Of a DNA stretch of 64,000 bases, positions 22,791 through 32,793 are shown one piece after another. The translations under genes and the position numbers were made by a program. The stretch comes from Akebia trifoliata (taxonomy: Eukaryota > Streptophyta > Magnoliopsida > Ranunculales > Lardizabalaceae). The stretch lies in contig CM030711.1 in the NCBI GenBank assembly GCA_017979445.1, positions 16,198,922-16,262,921 on the forward strand, in the 5' to 3' direction. A model generated the notes under the pieces. That model was not told the origin of the DNA. It searched no databases and saw only the letters and a program-made list of their open reading frames with translations. Positions within the stretch are counted from its first letter, which is position 1. Each line of letters begins with the position of its first letter.

Positions 22791-23490
22791 TAATAAACTA
22801 TCTTTTCCTCCCCTCCACCCCTCAGAAAAAAAAAAATAATAATAATATATACTTTTCAAACAAAATGACATATGGAGAGTGGTGATTTAGATCCCAGAAG
22901 CACCAAAAATTTGACTGAAATGAGCAAGATAAAAGTAAATGAAAGCAAACACACAATTAGAGAACTCACTGACTTAACATGGAAAAATTCCAATAGAAAA
23001 TAAAACCACCACATAAGAAACTCAAAATTGTTGGACTTCAGATCTAGTTCTCTAAAGTAGTCCCTGGACACTGTTTTGGCTTTCTGGTCCTAGGCAAAGT
23101 TGTAAGTAAAAGGTTGCAGGTCACTCATATGTACCGCAAACTGGGTTGTGGTACTCTTATATAGGACTCAGCTTGACATAAAATTTTAGTCTTTTTCTTG
23201 AATTCAAGACCTCCCACAAGATTGATAATGCAATTTAATTTATTTATTTTCAAAAGGAAAGTATTAATCAAAAGACTGAGTTTTGATATTTTTAAAATTT
23301 CAGCTTGACATAAAAATCTCTTTGAGAAATAAAATCAAGGTTTCAGAGAAACAAAGCAGATGTAGAAACACATATCTTCCATTAATCCACAACAAGTAAT
23401 TACATTTCAATCAAGATAAGGTAGAATGATATAAATTACAAGAAAAGAGGGGAAAAAAAAAAGTTGGCCAATCTTACAAACCATCAGGAT
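22791..23490. other. Spacer and 3' flank of ndhS
   Basis: The stretch is AT-rich non-coding sequence with a short AAT microsatellite (about 22829-22850). The part nearest 23490 should include the ndhS 3' UTR. No other feature was recognised. Confidence 0.55.
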
Positions 23491-24183
23491 CTAAGAGTCC
23501 TTTTGAACAAGAGACTCGAGGACAGCAGACTTAGGATTCACCATTGGAGGACCTTTTTCCCTTCGTTCGAGCTCGTCCAACCGAAACGTAATAAGCTTAT
23601 CCCAGTTTCCTCCTTCAAAAAGGACTCCTGCCTTACCATCAGTAATTCTCTGAATGATCCCACAGTACATGTAATATGGGTTACTTGGGTTCTTCACAAT
23701 GGCGATCATACCGGGCATCAAAAGAGGTAATTGAGGCGGTTTTATCTTCGGCTTCGAGATCGGAATTTCAGCCCCACTTGAACCCGAACTCAATTTCTTA
23801 GGAGGTGGGTTTTTCTCAATGAAGTTGTTCAAACCTTTCTCACCACCAGGGAATCCTCCTGTGAGGCCTAGTAACTCCTTCTCGAAAGCGTTTTCAGGGA
23901 CTTTAAACTCAGTCTCAGTAGTATCAGTAGTAGAAGAAGAAGAAGAAGTTTGTGAGGCTTCAACTGTTTTGTTAAGTTCTTGTTCCAGACCTTTCTCGCC
24001 ATTACAGAGGCCTCTGCCACCCATAACTTGAAAGAGATTGAATTCAGCCTTGGGTTTGAGGTAAACTGTGGAGGGCATCTTAGGAATTCTGGGAGATGAT
24101 TTCTGTGGAGAATTGGAGAGTTGGGTTTTGCCAAGGAAGGAAGATTTCTCAAGGATTACCAGAGAAGGACTGAAGGAAGCCAT
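23491..24183 (-). CDS. ndhS: NdhS / CRR31, chloroplast NDH complex ferredoxin-binding subunit
   Basis: This single-exon nuclear gene encodes 230 residues for subunit S of the chloroplast NAD(P)H dehydrogenase-like complex. NdhS helps form the ferredoxin docking site for cyclic electron flow around photosystem I, on the stromal face of the thylakoid. The start at 24183 is preferred: it gives MASFSPSLV and a Ser/Lys-rich, acid-poor transit peptide of about 45 residues, whereas an upstream in-frame Met at 24264 would add a CT-repeat-derived tail. The conserved FNLFQVMGGRGLCNGEKG (48-65) and GLTGGFPGGEKGL (106-118) blocks precede the SH3-like domain (about 153-212, with LPLLMPGMIAIVKN and GVLFEGGNWDKLITF). 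The linker has a Ser/Thr run (79-89) and a Pro/Lys stretch. The gene is divergent from the rhomboid gene, 348 bp away. Identity rests on recalled family sequence and is strong. Confidence 0.95.
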   Translation of the reverse strand: MASFSPSLVILEKSSFLGKTQLSNSPQKSSPRIPKMPSTVYLKPKAEFNLFQVMGGRGLCNGEKGLEQELNKTVEASQTSSSSSTTDTTETEFKVPENAFEKELLGLTGGFPGGEKGLNNFIEKNPPPKKLSSGSSGAEIPISKPKIKPPQLPLLMPGMIAIVKNPSNPYYMYCGIIQRITDGKAGVLFEGGNWDKLITFRLDELERREKGPPMVNPKSAVLESLVQKDS

Positions 24184-24531
24184 AGTTGTGGGAACTGGGA
24201 AGGAATGAAAAGCTTCTCTCTCTCTCCCTCCCTCCCTCCCTCCCAGTCTTACTAGCTTAGCCACACGAAAAAGAGTTCGATCGACTCCTCAAATATGACT
24301 TACACGTGTCATTCAAAAAGTAAGTCTATTTTGGTTTGTGGACCAACAAAATGAAGGGTTGTGATGGATTGGTTGGTTCCTTGAATGAAGGGCTCTGATG
24401 CACGAAACTTCTGGGTTCCTCTAGTCTAGTAGTCTACTTTCTTTCCAAATTCCAAATTTCCAATTCTATCAAATAGAACGAAGAACAGATTTGCAAGGTT
24501 TGTAGCAGAAAAGATCGGATTAAAAGGGAAG
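24184..24531. promoter_or_regulatory. Bidirectional promoter region ndhS / RBL14
   Basis: These 348 bp separate two divergent start codons, so both promoters and both 5' UTRs must lie here. A perfect G-box core CACGTG at 24303-24308 (in ACACGTGT) is a known binding site for light-responsive bZIP/bHLH factors, which suits a photosynthesis gene. A CT/CCCT microsatellite at about 24208-24246 would fall in the ndhS 5' UTR as a GA-rich leader. No clear TATA box was identified for either direction. Confidence 0.6.
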
Positions 24532-24748
24532 ATGGAGACAGGAGGAGGAAGTGGAAGGATGATCCCTCTTCTTGGGCTTCATGCGGTGATCGAGTATTAC
24601 AGGCGTGAGAGTAAACCTCCTGTAACAGCTTGTCTTCTCGTTGCCAACACACTCGTTTATTTAAGGCCTGGTTTTATCCATAATGTCCTTCCTACCGTCA
24701 ATGAGGTCTGCTTCAATCCCCATCTCATCCTCAAGGTATCATTTTTAA

Positions 24749-24779
<31 letters not shown>

Positions 24780-27517
24780 GATGTACATATATGGGTTTTG
24801 GGTGTTTCGAACTAGTTTTAGCATTTTAGTTGTCTTAGTGATAGAATTGGGTTGGGTACTGTTCTTTGCTCAGTTGGTAGTTTTTGTTGTTATTCTTAGT
24901 TTTCTTTTTAAATCTGATGTTATTGATATGATTTGAGATTTTATAGTAAGGTTGCAGCCTGTTGAGATCACCCAAAATGAAATTAAAAGTAAAAATAAGC
25001 AAGAAGAAGAGCATTTTAGCTTTTATTTGGGCACAAGAAGTGGTGATCAAAACAGGCTGTTCTCCTTGGGTTGATTCTTGGGATTGGGTTTTGGCCACTT
25101 TGCTTTTATTCATCTGTTTGGGCTTTTGATTATAGAGAAATGGGCTTCAAACCTAAAAAATGCAACCTTGTTTAGCTTCAATATAATAAGGGATTTTCTT
25201 AATTATAAATTGCTAATCTCCAAGATAGGAACCAGATCTAAACTATTGTATCGATTGAATGTTTCGGTTAATGAAATAACCGATACGGTATCGGCCGATA
25301 CATTCCCTACAAACTGATACATTCCAATACAAACCCGATACACTCCTGAAACATTCAATGTTTCAAGGTCAATGTTTTGTATCGGTCTTGGCTGATACCA
25401 ATACATATCGATCGATACATTTTGACTTTTTAAACCATAAAACACTCAAAAATATGTAATAATGAAAGAGTCCTGATAATCTGACTCACTTTTTTGTATG
25501 CTCCCTTCACAGAACAGTACAAAACCATAAAGATCTGTCCTTGTGTATCCCAAGGCAAAGGATCTACAGTTATGTGAAGGGAGCGTACAAAAAAGTGAGT
25601 CAGATTATCACGACTCATAATGAAATGGTTATGTCAAGTGTTATACAACGAGCAGCTTTATTGTCCTCAAAAGGGTAATGGCAAGATGAGAAACATAGGA
25701 TAGGATAGACATACATTCATGGTGTTGATAATTTAGAAATCATTTCGAAAGCTTCAGAACATCGAGCTTCAGAATAGATGTTCTTAGGCTCATACAGTTT
25801 CAATGCTACCTTGTTTAGTCTAAAAATGTTTATGGTTGCATGGCAATACATGTGTGAGTCTCTAGGGTAAACAAATTCAATTGTTTCAAATTCCCTTTCA
25901 ATTCAGTTGATATGCTCGTTGCTTCAAGCATTTTTAGGAAAAAAAAAAAAAAGTTTTAACTTCTCCATAACATCTGTAATGTGTTTCTTGCTTCCTCGAC
26001 CTTATCTATAAAAGAAAACCCTGGGATGTGCAAAGTGATTTTACAAAGTTGTTGGTAGTAGAAAATTTTGTAAAAGTAAGAGAGTGATTGAGAATTCTCT
26101 TTAGCTGCTCTAACTACAATTAATCATCAATTACTTTTTGGGATGAAACGTGTACAATTTTTTTTAAATGCGACTTTTCCACTTGTGCTTTAGCATTTCT
26201 AAAATAGAAGTGTTGTAAGAATAAGGATATTGACAATTATACAAAATTCCTAGAATTCAGCAGTGTGCCCTCAATTCAATGATAGAAGTCCAACATAAGT
26301 GTGATCTAGGGTGTGTGAAGTGTGATGGTCAAAGATATTTTGAACCCTTGATCCTGTATATTGTGACTCGGGTTATGGTTCCAGTTAAGGAAGTACCAAT
26401 AAGAATAGTGGAAGGGAATAGTAAAGTCATCAATTTGACGAAGACAACAAAAGATGCAACGCTGAAGGCCTAAACTGTTTCTTAAGATCAAAATTAAAAT
26501 ATAAATCTTGGTGTTCTCACGAGAAAACCAAAAGAGTACTTTATTTGTTGTGCTTTGTAACTTCCATCTCATTATTTTGGTGGTAATTATGTAGTCATTT
26601 GTCTCATATAGAAATATTGTTGCACATTTTTCTTCTTGGATAAGCAATTTGTTGCATTCTGGTTCCTTGCAATGCTTTCTTTGTTTATCTGTTTTTTTTA
26701 CTCACAAGAAGTTATTGTGTTTGGCTTTGAGCAGCACAGGGATCTCAAGCGCTTTTTGTTGTCACCCTTTTACCACATGGGCGAATCCCACCTTGTCTAC
26801 AACATGATGTCACTTCTTTGGAAGGGGATTCAGTTGGAAACCTCAATGGGGAGTGTTGAGTTTGCATCCATGGTTGCCACACTACTTGGAATGTCCCAAG
26901 GAATCACGCTACTCCTCGCAAAAAGCCTTCTACTCTTCTTTGATTATGAAAGGGCCTACTACTATGAACATGCTGTTGGATTCTCTGGTGTTCTCTTTGC
27001 CATGAAAGTCATCCTCAATTCTCAGTCAGATAACTACACTTACGTGCATGGACTAATTGTGCCTGCACGTTATGCTGCATGGGCTGAGCTGATTCTCATC
27101 CAGATTTTGATGCCTGATGTGTCATTCCTGGGTCATCTCGGGGGAATACTCGCTGGAATTCTCTATCTCCGGTTGAAGGGTTCATATCCAGGTCCAGACC
27201 CGCTGACAAGCATCATCAAAAGTGCCATTGGTGCGCTAAGCTGGCCTCTGAAGCTTGTACGGAACTTGTTTCGTTTTCGTCGGCGCCAGATTTTGGGAAG
27301 GGGGACTGTTGGTGGGAGACCGATGGGGAGGAATTTGTCTGGGGTGTGGAGATGTCCAGCATGCACCTTTGATAATTCTGAGCAGTTGAACATGTGTGAG
27401 ATGTGTGGTGCAGAGAGGGACGGCAATGGTTTTTTGTCACCTATTCATCCATCAGATAGGGCCCGCAATCTTTCTTTGGAAGAACTTCGTCGTCGGAGAA
27501 TCGTAAGATTTGGGTGA
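24532..27517 (+). CDS. RBL14: Rhomboid-like protein with RanBP2 zinc finger (RBL14 type)
   Basis: The gene has two coding exons, 24532-24735 and 26735-27517, joined in phase 0 (AAG|GTATCA donor, TTGAGCAG|CAC acceptor), giving 328 residues. Rhomboids cleave membrane proteins within the bilayer using a Ser-His dyad. Here the GFSG motif puts the serine at about 152, and GHLGG puts the histidine at about 202, in later membrane helices. Several hydrophobic segments are visible between about 25 and 220. The C-terminus carries a RanBP2-type zinc finger WRCPACTFDN...NMCEMCG, and the protein ends in LSLEELRRRRIVRFG. This architecture and the sequence match Arabidopsis RBL14 (about 334 aa), annotated as mitochondrial; I infer the location from that family. 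The 2-kb intron contains a MULE-type MITE. The gene is convergent with the glutamyl-tRNA synthetase gene. Confidence 0.94.
24750..24774. repeat. CT microsatellite in RBL14 intron
   Basis: About twelve CT units lie just after the 5' splice site of the intron. Confidence 0.9.
25225..25440. repeat. Dispersed GATACATT/TATCGG-type repeat
   Basis: Variants of CCGATACATTCC and GTATCGGTCTTGGCTGATAC recur on both strands over about 200 bp, including the palindromic GTATCGGCCGATAC near 25290 and ATCGATCGAT near 25408. The clustering suggests a small transposon remnant, next to the MITE at 25469, but no terminal repeat or target duplication could be fixed. Confidence 0.5.
25469..25616. mobile_element. 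Mutator-type MITE (148 bp) in RBL14 intron
   Basis: Terminal inverted repeats of about 44 bp (starting GAGTCCTGATAATCTGACTC on the left and GAGTCGTGATAATCTGACTC on the right, minus strand) differ at only a couple of bases. They are flanked by a perfect 9-bp target duplication ATAATGAAA at 25460-25468 and 25617-25625. Nine-bp duplications with long inverted repeats are the mark of Mutator-like elements. The element is non-coding and depends on transposase from elsewhere. Confidence 0.92.
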
Positions 27518-30001
27518 TGATTTCACACCATCTAAACCTGCAATTGTGCAATTAGAAATTGAATGCTCCAGGGAGGAAGACGAGAAAAGGTCCGAAGTAA
27601 TGGTAAAATTAGGTAGGTAGTGCTGGTTCCACATTTCTTTTGGATTGCAACTACTGAGTTTTTTGAATTTGAAAAACTATAAACAATGTAAATTTTGTAA
27701 TTTGATGCGAAATTGTAGTCCTCCCCATCTTCATCCATTTCTTTGTATCCGTCTCTTTTCATGTTTCTGTAGTTCTTAAAGATCAGGTCAGAAAAGAGGA
27801 GAAAGAAAGATTGATAGCTTGGGTGAAGGCAGCTTATACAAAGTAGCTTGCGGTAAGTTGTATTGAAAGCAGGCATGTTTTGGCTCTGTCGGAAGCCTTC
27901 TTCAGCACAAGAGTAAGAACAAGACATGTTAATGAAGTATGCAAAACAGAAAAAGACAATTCGAAGGCATTTGCACCTCTACATTCTTATTTATAAGACA
28001 ATATTTTTCCTCTTGTTTTAATGTGAGACCTCTGCACATTATAATTTCAAAAAAAAATGAAAGACGAAAATTTTCAAGGAATGATATTTTCATTTGGATT
28101 ATGTTGTATCCTACATGTACTGATTTTAATAACCATCACTTCATTGTACCATATGTTCATAGAAAAAATTGTTTTCGGTCGTAATTAGCTCATTCTAATA
28201 GTAGATAAAATGGCAACTGAGCATGGTTTTAAAAGTCATTTTGATGTCATCTCGTTCATGGACGAGACAATAGCTCATTCTAAGAGTAGATAAAATGGCA
28301 ACTGAGCATGGTTTTAAAAGTCATTTTGTCGTCATCATGTTCATGGATGAGACCAAGTTGTCGCAGATGAGATATCTGATTTATTTGAGTGGTCTTGGAT
28401 GAGAATTTCAAAAAAAAAAAATGCCGTAGAATTTAGAACATACCATGGCTGAGACAACTTGTCAACTTGACTCGGTCTTGGACGAGATTTAAAACCATGC
28501 GAGTGAGTCATGGATCTAAAGGTTTTAGGCTGTCCATCAAACAAATGGCTGAGATGAGAGGCTCATCCCTTGGAACTCCTATGTGATGCCTAGGAAACAT
28601 ATACAGATCCCATGGACCTTTTTCCCTCGCATCTCTGTTGTTAGAGAAGTACTGCAAGGAAACGCTCATCCCAGACCCTCAAATAGCTGGGATGGATTCT
28701 AACTATTGATTTTATGTAGAGTAAAGAAAGCACACAATATGCCTCTCCTCTCACCACAAAGCCCTCGTACCCATGACACATCATTCAGTAGCAGTCAAAG
28801 CCCCATACACGCTTAACCTTGTTCATAGAAATGCTCTATCACGCAACTTGCCATGAGTTTGAAATTTCCTTCAATTTCAGAGAATCTGGAATCCATACTT
28901 GCTCACAACTATTTTTTCAACAAACAAGGCCACACAAACTTGATAACAGCCACCCAATCACAACTATTTTTTCAACAAACAAAGCCTAAGTGGCAACACT
29001 GTCTGACACAACACCATCTACTTAAAGGGTCTAGTTCTGTTTCATTCATTGCAGCATCTGTTTTCTATCTGAGCAATTATTAAAGGAATAATCTTGTAAC
29101 TGCTATAACTTGCAAATCTGGCATCATCATCATTGTTTGAAAAACAGTGATCCTTAAACGAGGAACAAATCCAGTGGTTCTGTTGAACCATCTACCATCC
29201 AGCAAACATTTACTGATAATTGGCGGCTTCGCTTATTTGTCACTCACTGGTGAAGCCCATAGGGCACCACGTCTTTGCATCTCATACTCTCCCTCTCAAA
29301 CAACTTCGAGGTCAATAGCTCTGCCACATGGAACCTAATAGGTCTTTCTTTAGATGATAAAATGAACTATTCAAAGGGAGGACTACAAGATATATTTTCA
29401 TCCAATTTACAAAGATTAACATTTGCAATGTAATAATAACACACTACCATAAAACTCTTGTGCCAATTTTGCTTTGGAAATCATAACACCGTGATCTTCT
29501 TTAAAATCTCTATCAAACTTGTTTATTTTTCCAAACACATTGGAGTGGCAGAATTATTAAAAGAGCACTGCTGTCAATTGTACGGTAACAAATATGTTAT
29601 CGCACATATCATCCATACCATTTACCGTCAATAAGAAGTGATCAAACATTGTATCACCATTTCGGATCCCCAACCAATATCCTTATCAAAATTATATTAA
29701 GACTCATACAATGCACCAACCATTTGGACTTACAAATTCATGTTTAGAAATAACATCATGTTCAAAAATGGATAATAAAAAGCATTTCTGAGTAAAACAT
29801 GTCAATGTCTACCCAGTATCACGTTACTGCTTGAAAAAACTTACCTGCCAAAACAAAAATGAAACATCAAGATCAAAAAATGATTAGATAATTCCATTTG
29901 TCATACATCTCTAGCAACCAATGATTGTAGTCTATCATCTTATCTGTTGGTGAAGAAACCAAATTTTGTAAGGTCTTTAACAAAGAGAGTAGAGAGTAGA
30001 C
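27518..30001. other. Convergent spacer between RBL14 and glutamyl-tRNA synthetase
   Basis: The stretch should hold the two 3' UTRs. Apart from the duplicated repeat at 28187-28500, I recognise no gene. Short frames here show no family resemblance. Confidence 0.6.
28187..28510. repeat. Tandem 83-bp duplication inside an inverted-repeat remnant
   Basis: A unit beginning TAGCTCATTCTAA and containing GCATGGTTTTAAAAGTCATT occurs twice in a row (about 28187-28269 and 28270-28352) with few differences. The block GCATGGTTTTAAA reappears inverted as TTTAAAACCATGC at about 28488-28500, and GGACGAGA/TGGATGAGA variants recur in both orientations. This looks like a small foldback or SINE-like element partly duplicated in tandem. 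Confidence 0.65.
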
Positions 30002-32752
30002 TCACCTCAGTGATGATTGTTGTCTACCATCTGGAATTGCAATTAGAACAATTGGCCTGGAGGGTCTAACAAAAGGAACATCACACCTGAAATAGCCTTT
30101 CCTCTCCAGCTGCAATATCTCTCCACGCTTCAAATTGCGCATGTTGGAATCCCCAAGTGCCAAAGTCTCCTTTTTTGTATAGGGATTAAGCACAGCAAGA
30201 AAATCCTCCCCTTCTTCAAGCTGCAGTTATATCAAAAATAAAATATAGATATTGACACCATTATAACCTTAAGAAATCCAGCAAAAAAATATAAAATTGA
30301 AGCAGAGTATGGACCTTAGTCTTTGTGATTAGGTAGTCCAACTCAACCAACGACAGATTAACCAACTCATCTGATTCAGGTAGCCATGTAAGCTTCAATT
30401 TTGTGGTCTTAACAGAACCCTCAAGGTGCAAAACTCCTGTCAACTGTATGACATTTCCCTTCTCATCTTTCCCAATTTCTTTTATTACTGCATTCCCCCA
30501 ATCCATCAAAGTTATTTCCTCATCTACTGAAACAGAATTTGCATCAGCATTATCTAACCATATCCTCTTTGTGAATGTTGTAGCTTTTGTTCCAGCACCA
30601 TCAAATTTCTTATGCCTTGGTATGATACGCACAACCGGTTCCTCAGGACCATCAATTAGGGTCAACATCACACGCTGTTCTTCAAGGACAGCAGTATGCC
30701 TAGGACACACTGGATCAATTATTTTCTTATTAATAGTCCATAATTTGTCCCACTCCATGAGATTCAGATTTCTTGATGCACCCTGAGACAGATGAAAAAA
30801 TTAGAACAACAAAAAATGAAGATAAAATAGATAAATAGTATCCCACAGTTGGACTCTAGGATTTAGCTATAAATAATAGTCTCACCTGTTCAAGAATGAA
30901 CTGTATCAATGCCTCGATTTTCAGACCTCTACGTACAATTCCTTGCACAGTTGGGAAACGAGGATCATCCCATCCCTCAACTTTTCCATTTTGAACAAAC
31001 CAAAGAAGCTTGCGTTTGCTAAGAAGCGTATATACCATATTCAATCGGCTAAATTCATAAATTTGGACTTTTCTTAGTCCCATATCACCGAGAATTCTGT
31101 AATACTGGGCATTACGATCATGGTACTCACTAGATCGGAGGGCATGTGTTACACCTTCAATAGCATCAACAAATGGACATGCGAAGTCATATGTTGGGTA
31201 CACCTTATACTTGGACCCAATACGATGGTGAGGCATTGGATTGCAACGGTAATACACCGGATCTCGTAGTGACTTATTTGGATCCTGCATGTCCAACTTA
31301 CCACGGATACAGCACTGCAGACCCCTTTCAGAACCTGCAATCATTTCTTTCCATAATTCCAAACTCTTCTCAGTACTGTTATTTCGACATTTGGATTCAA
31401 TGCCGTCCATCCGTTCTTTCTGCATCTGCTCCCTCGGTGTATCATCAGCGTATGCTTTTCCTTGAAGTATCAAGCTTTCAGCCATTTCCATCAATTTGGG
31501 AAAGTAATCTGAAGTATATGTAACAACATTATACTTGATACCCAGAGTCTCAATATCTTTTAGTATATTCTCTACAAACTCATTGCTCTCTTTGGCAGGA
31601 TTTGTGTCATCAAAGCGAACTATCAGCCGACCTTTGTATCTTTCGGCAAAATATTTATTCAAAAGGGCAGCTTTTGAATGCCCAATATGAAGATATCCGC
31701 TGGGTTCTGGTGCAAAGCGCAAACATACCTTCCCAACTTTAGCATCAGGAAGGTCCACTTCGAAATTACGGCGGGTGCCAACTTTCCCCTTCTCATTACT
31801 TTCCTCGGACATACTTGTTGACTGATTGACATCATGTTGTTCTTTTTCCTTTGATTTGGTCATTGTTGGCCTTCCTAATCCTCTTTTCCCGACATAGGTT
31901 GTCAGTACACCACTTAACACAACATTGTACTCTGTTGCAATTGAATTGAACCAACGAACTAGATTTTGGTATTTCTTTGACTTCCTTAAACTTTCCCATC
32001 TTTGCCCAGTGCCTGCAGACCACAAAGTAATAGAAAGTAATTGAGGAGAACAAGTACACAGGACAACACGGTATGCGTTGGGTAGCCGCAAAGGAATTCC
32101 ATCAACGGCCAACATTACCGCATGAACCACCATTACCCCATCTCAAAAATTGACTCATCAAGATGATGGCTTACTATCTGACCCTTGGATTTGTTCTTAA
32201 ATGTCATTCATATTCTTTTGTTGATCCAAGGACATGTCATAGATTGAAGGTTCTAATCATCTGACAGGGTTAATTTTTTTGCATAAGAAATGACATAGGT
32301 GGGGTCCAAAGAATGGTAGGTCAATTTCAGCATAGGTACACCATATTTAGCTCTTTTATATATATATATATATAGGGTCGGGTTCAAACGACACACATTG
32401 CAACACACATTGCGACAACGTGTTTTGTCTTATATGGGAAAAAATGTTTGGAATGGACTAATTTTTTGTGAGGATGATCTCTATGGTGAGGAGATCATCC
32501 TTGCCAAAAATCAGCTCATTATGAAACTTCTAGCCCCATGTTTACAGGTTGAAAATTTTTAAACCGTCCAATTTTTGTAAATCAATTTTGATGGGGTTAG
32601 AAGTTTTGGATTGGGATGATTTTTTGCAAGGATGATCCCCTCATCACAGAGATCATCCTCACAAAAAATCAGCCCATTCCAAACATTTTTGCCCATATAA
32701 GACAAACACGTTGTCACAATGTGTGTTGCAATGTGTGTCGTTTGAACCTGAC

Positions 32753-32793
<41 letters not shown>

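Noticed and set aside
24184..24264. 27-residue N-terminal extension of NdhS from the upstream Met
   Set aside because: It is encoded by a CT/CCCT microsatellite and lacks transit-peptide character; MASFSP at 24183 fits the family.
26636..26734. N-terminal part of the open frame before RBL14 exon 2
   Set aside because: It lies before a clear splice acceptor; exon 1 at 24532-24735 supplies the conserved N-terminus.
30856..32133. Start of the synthetase gene at the Met at 32133
   Set aside because: The first ~40 residues of that frame are intronic; a CTGCAG acceptor at 32013 and upstream exons restore the conserved N-terminal GST-like domain in phase.
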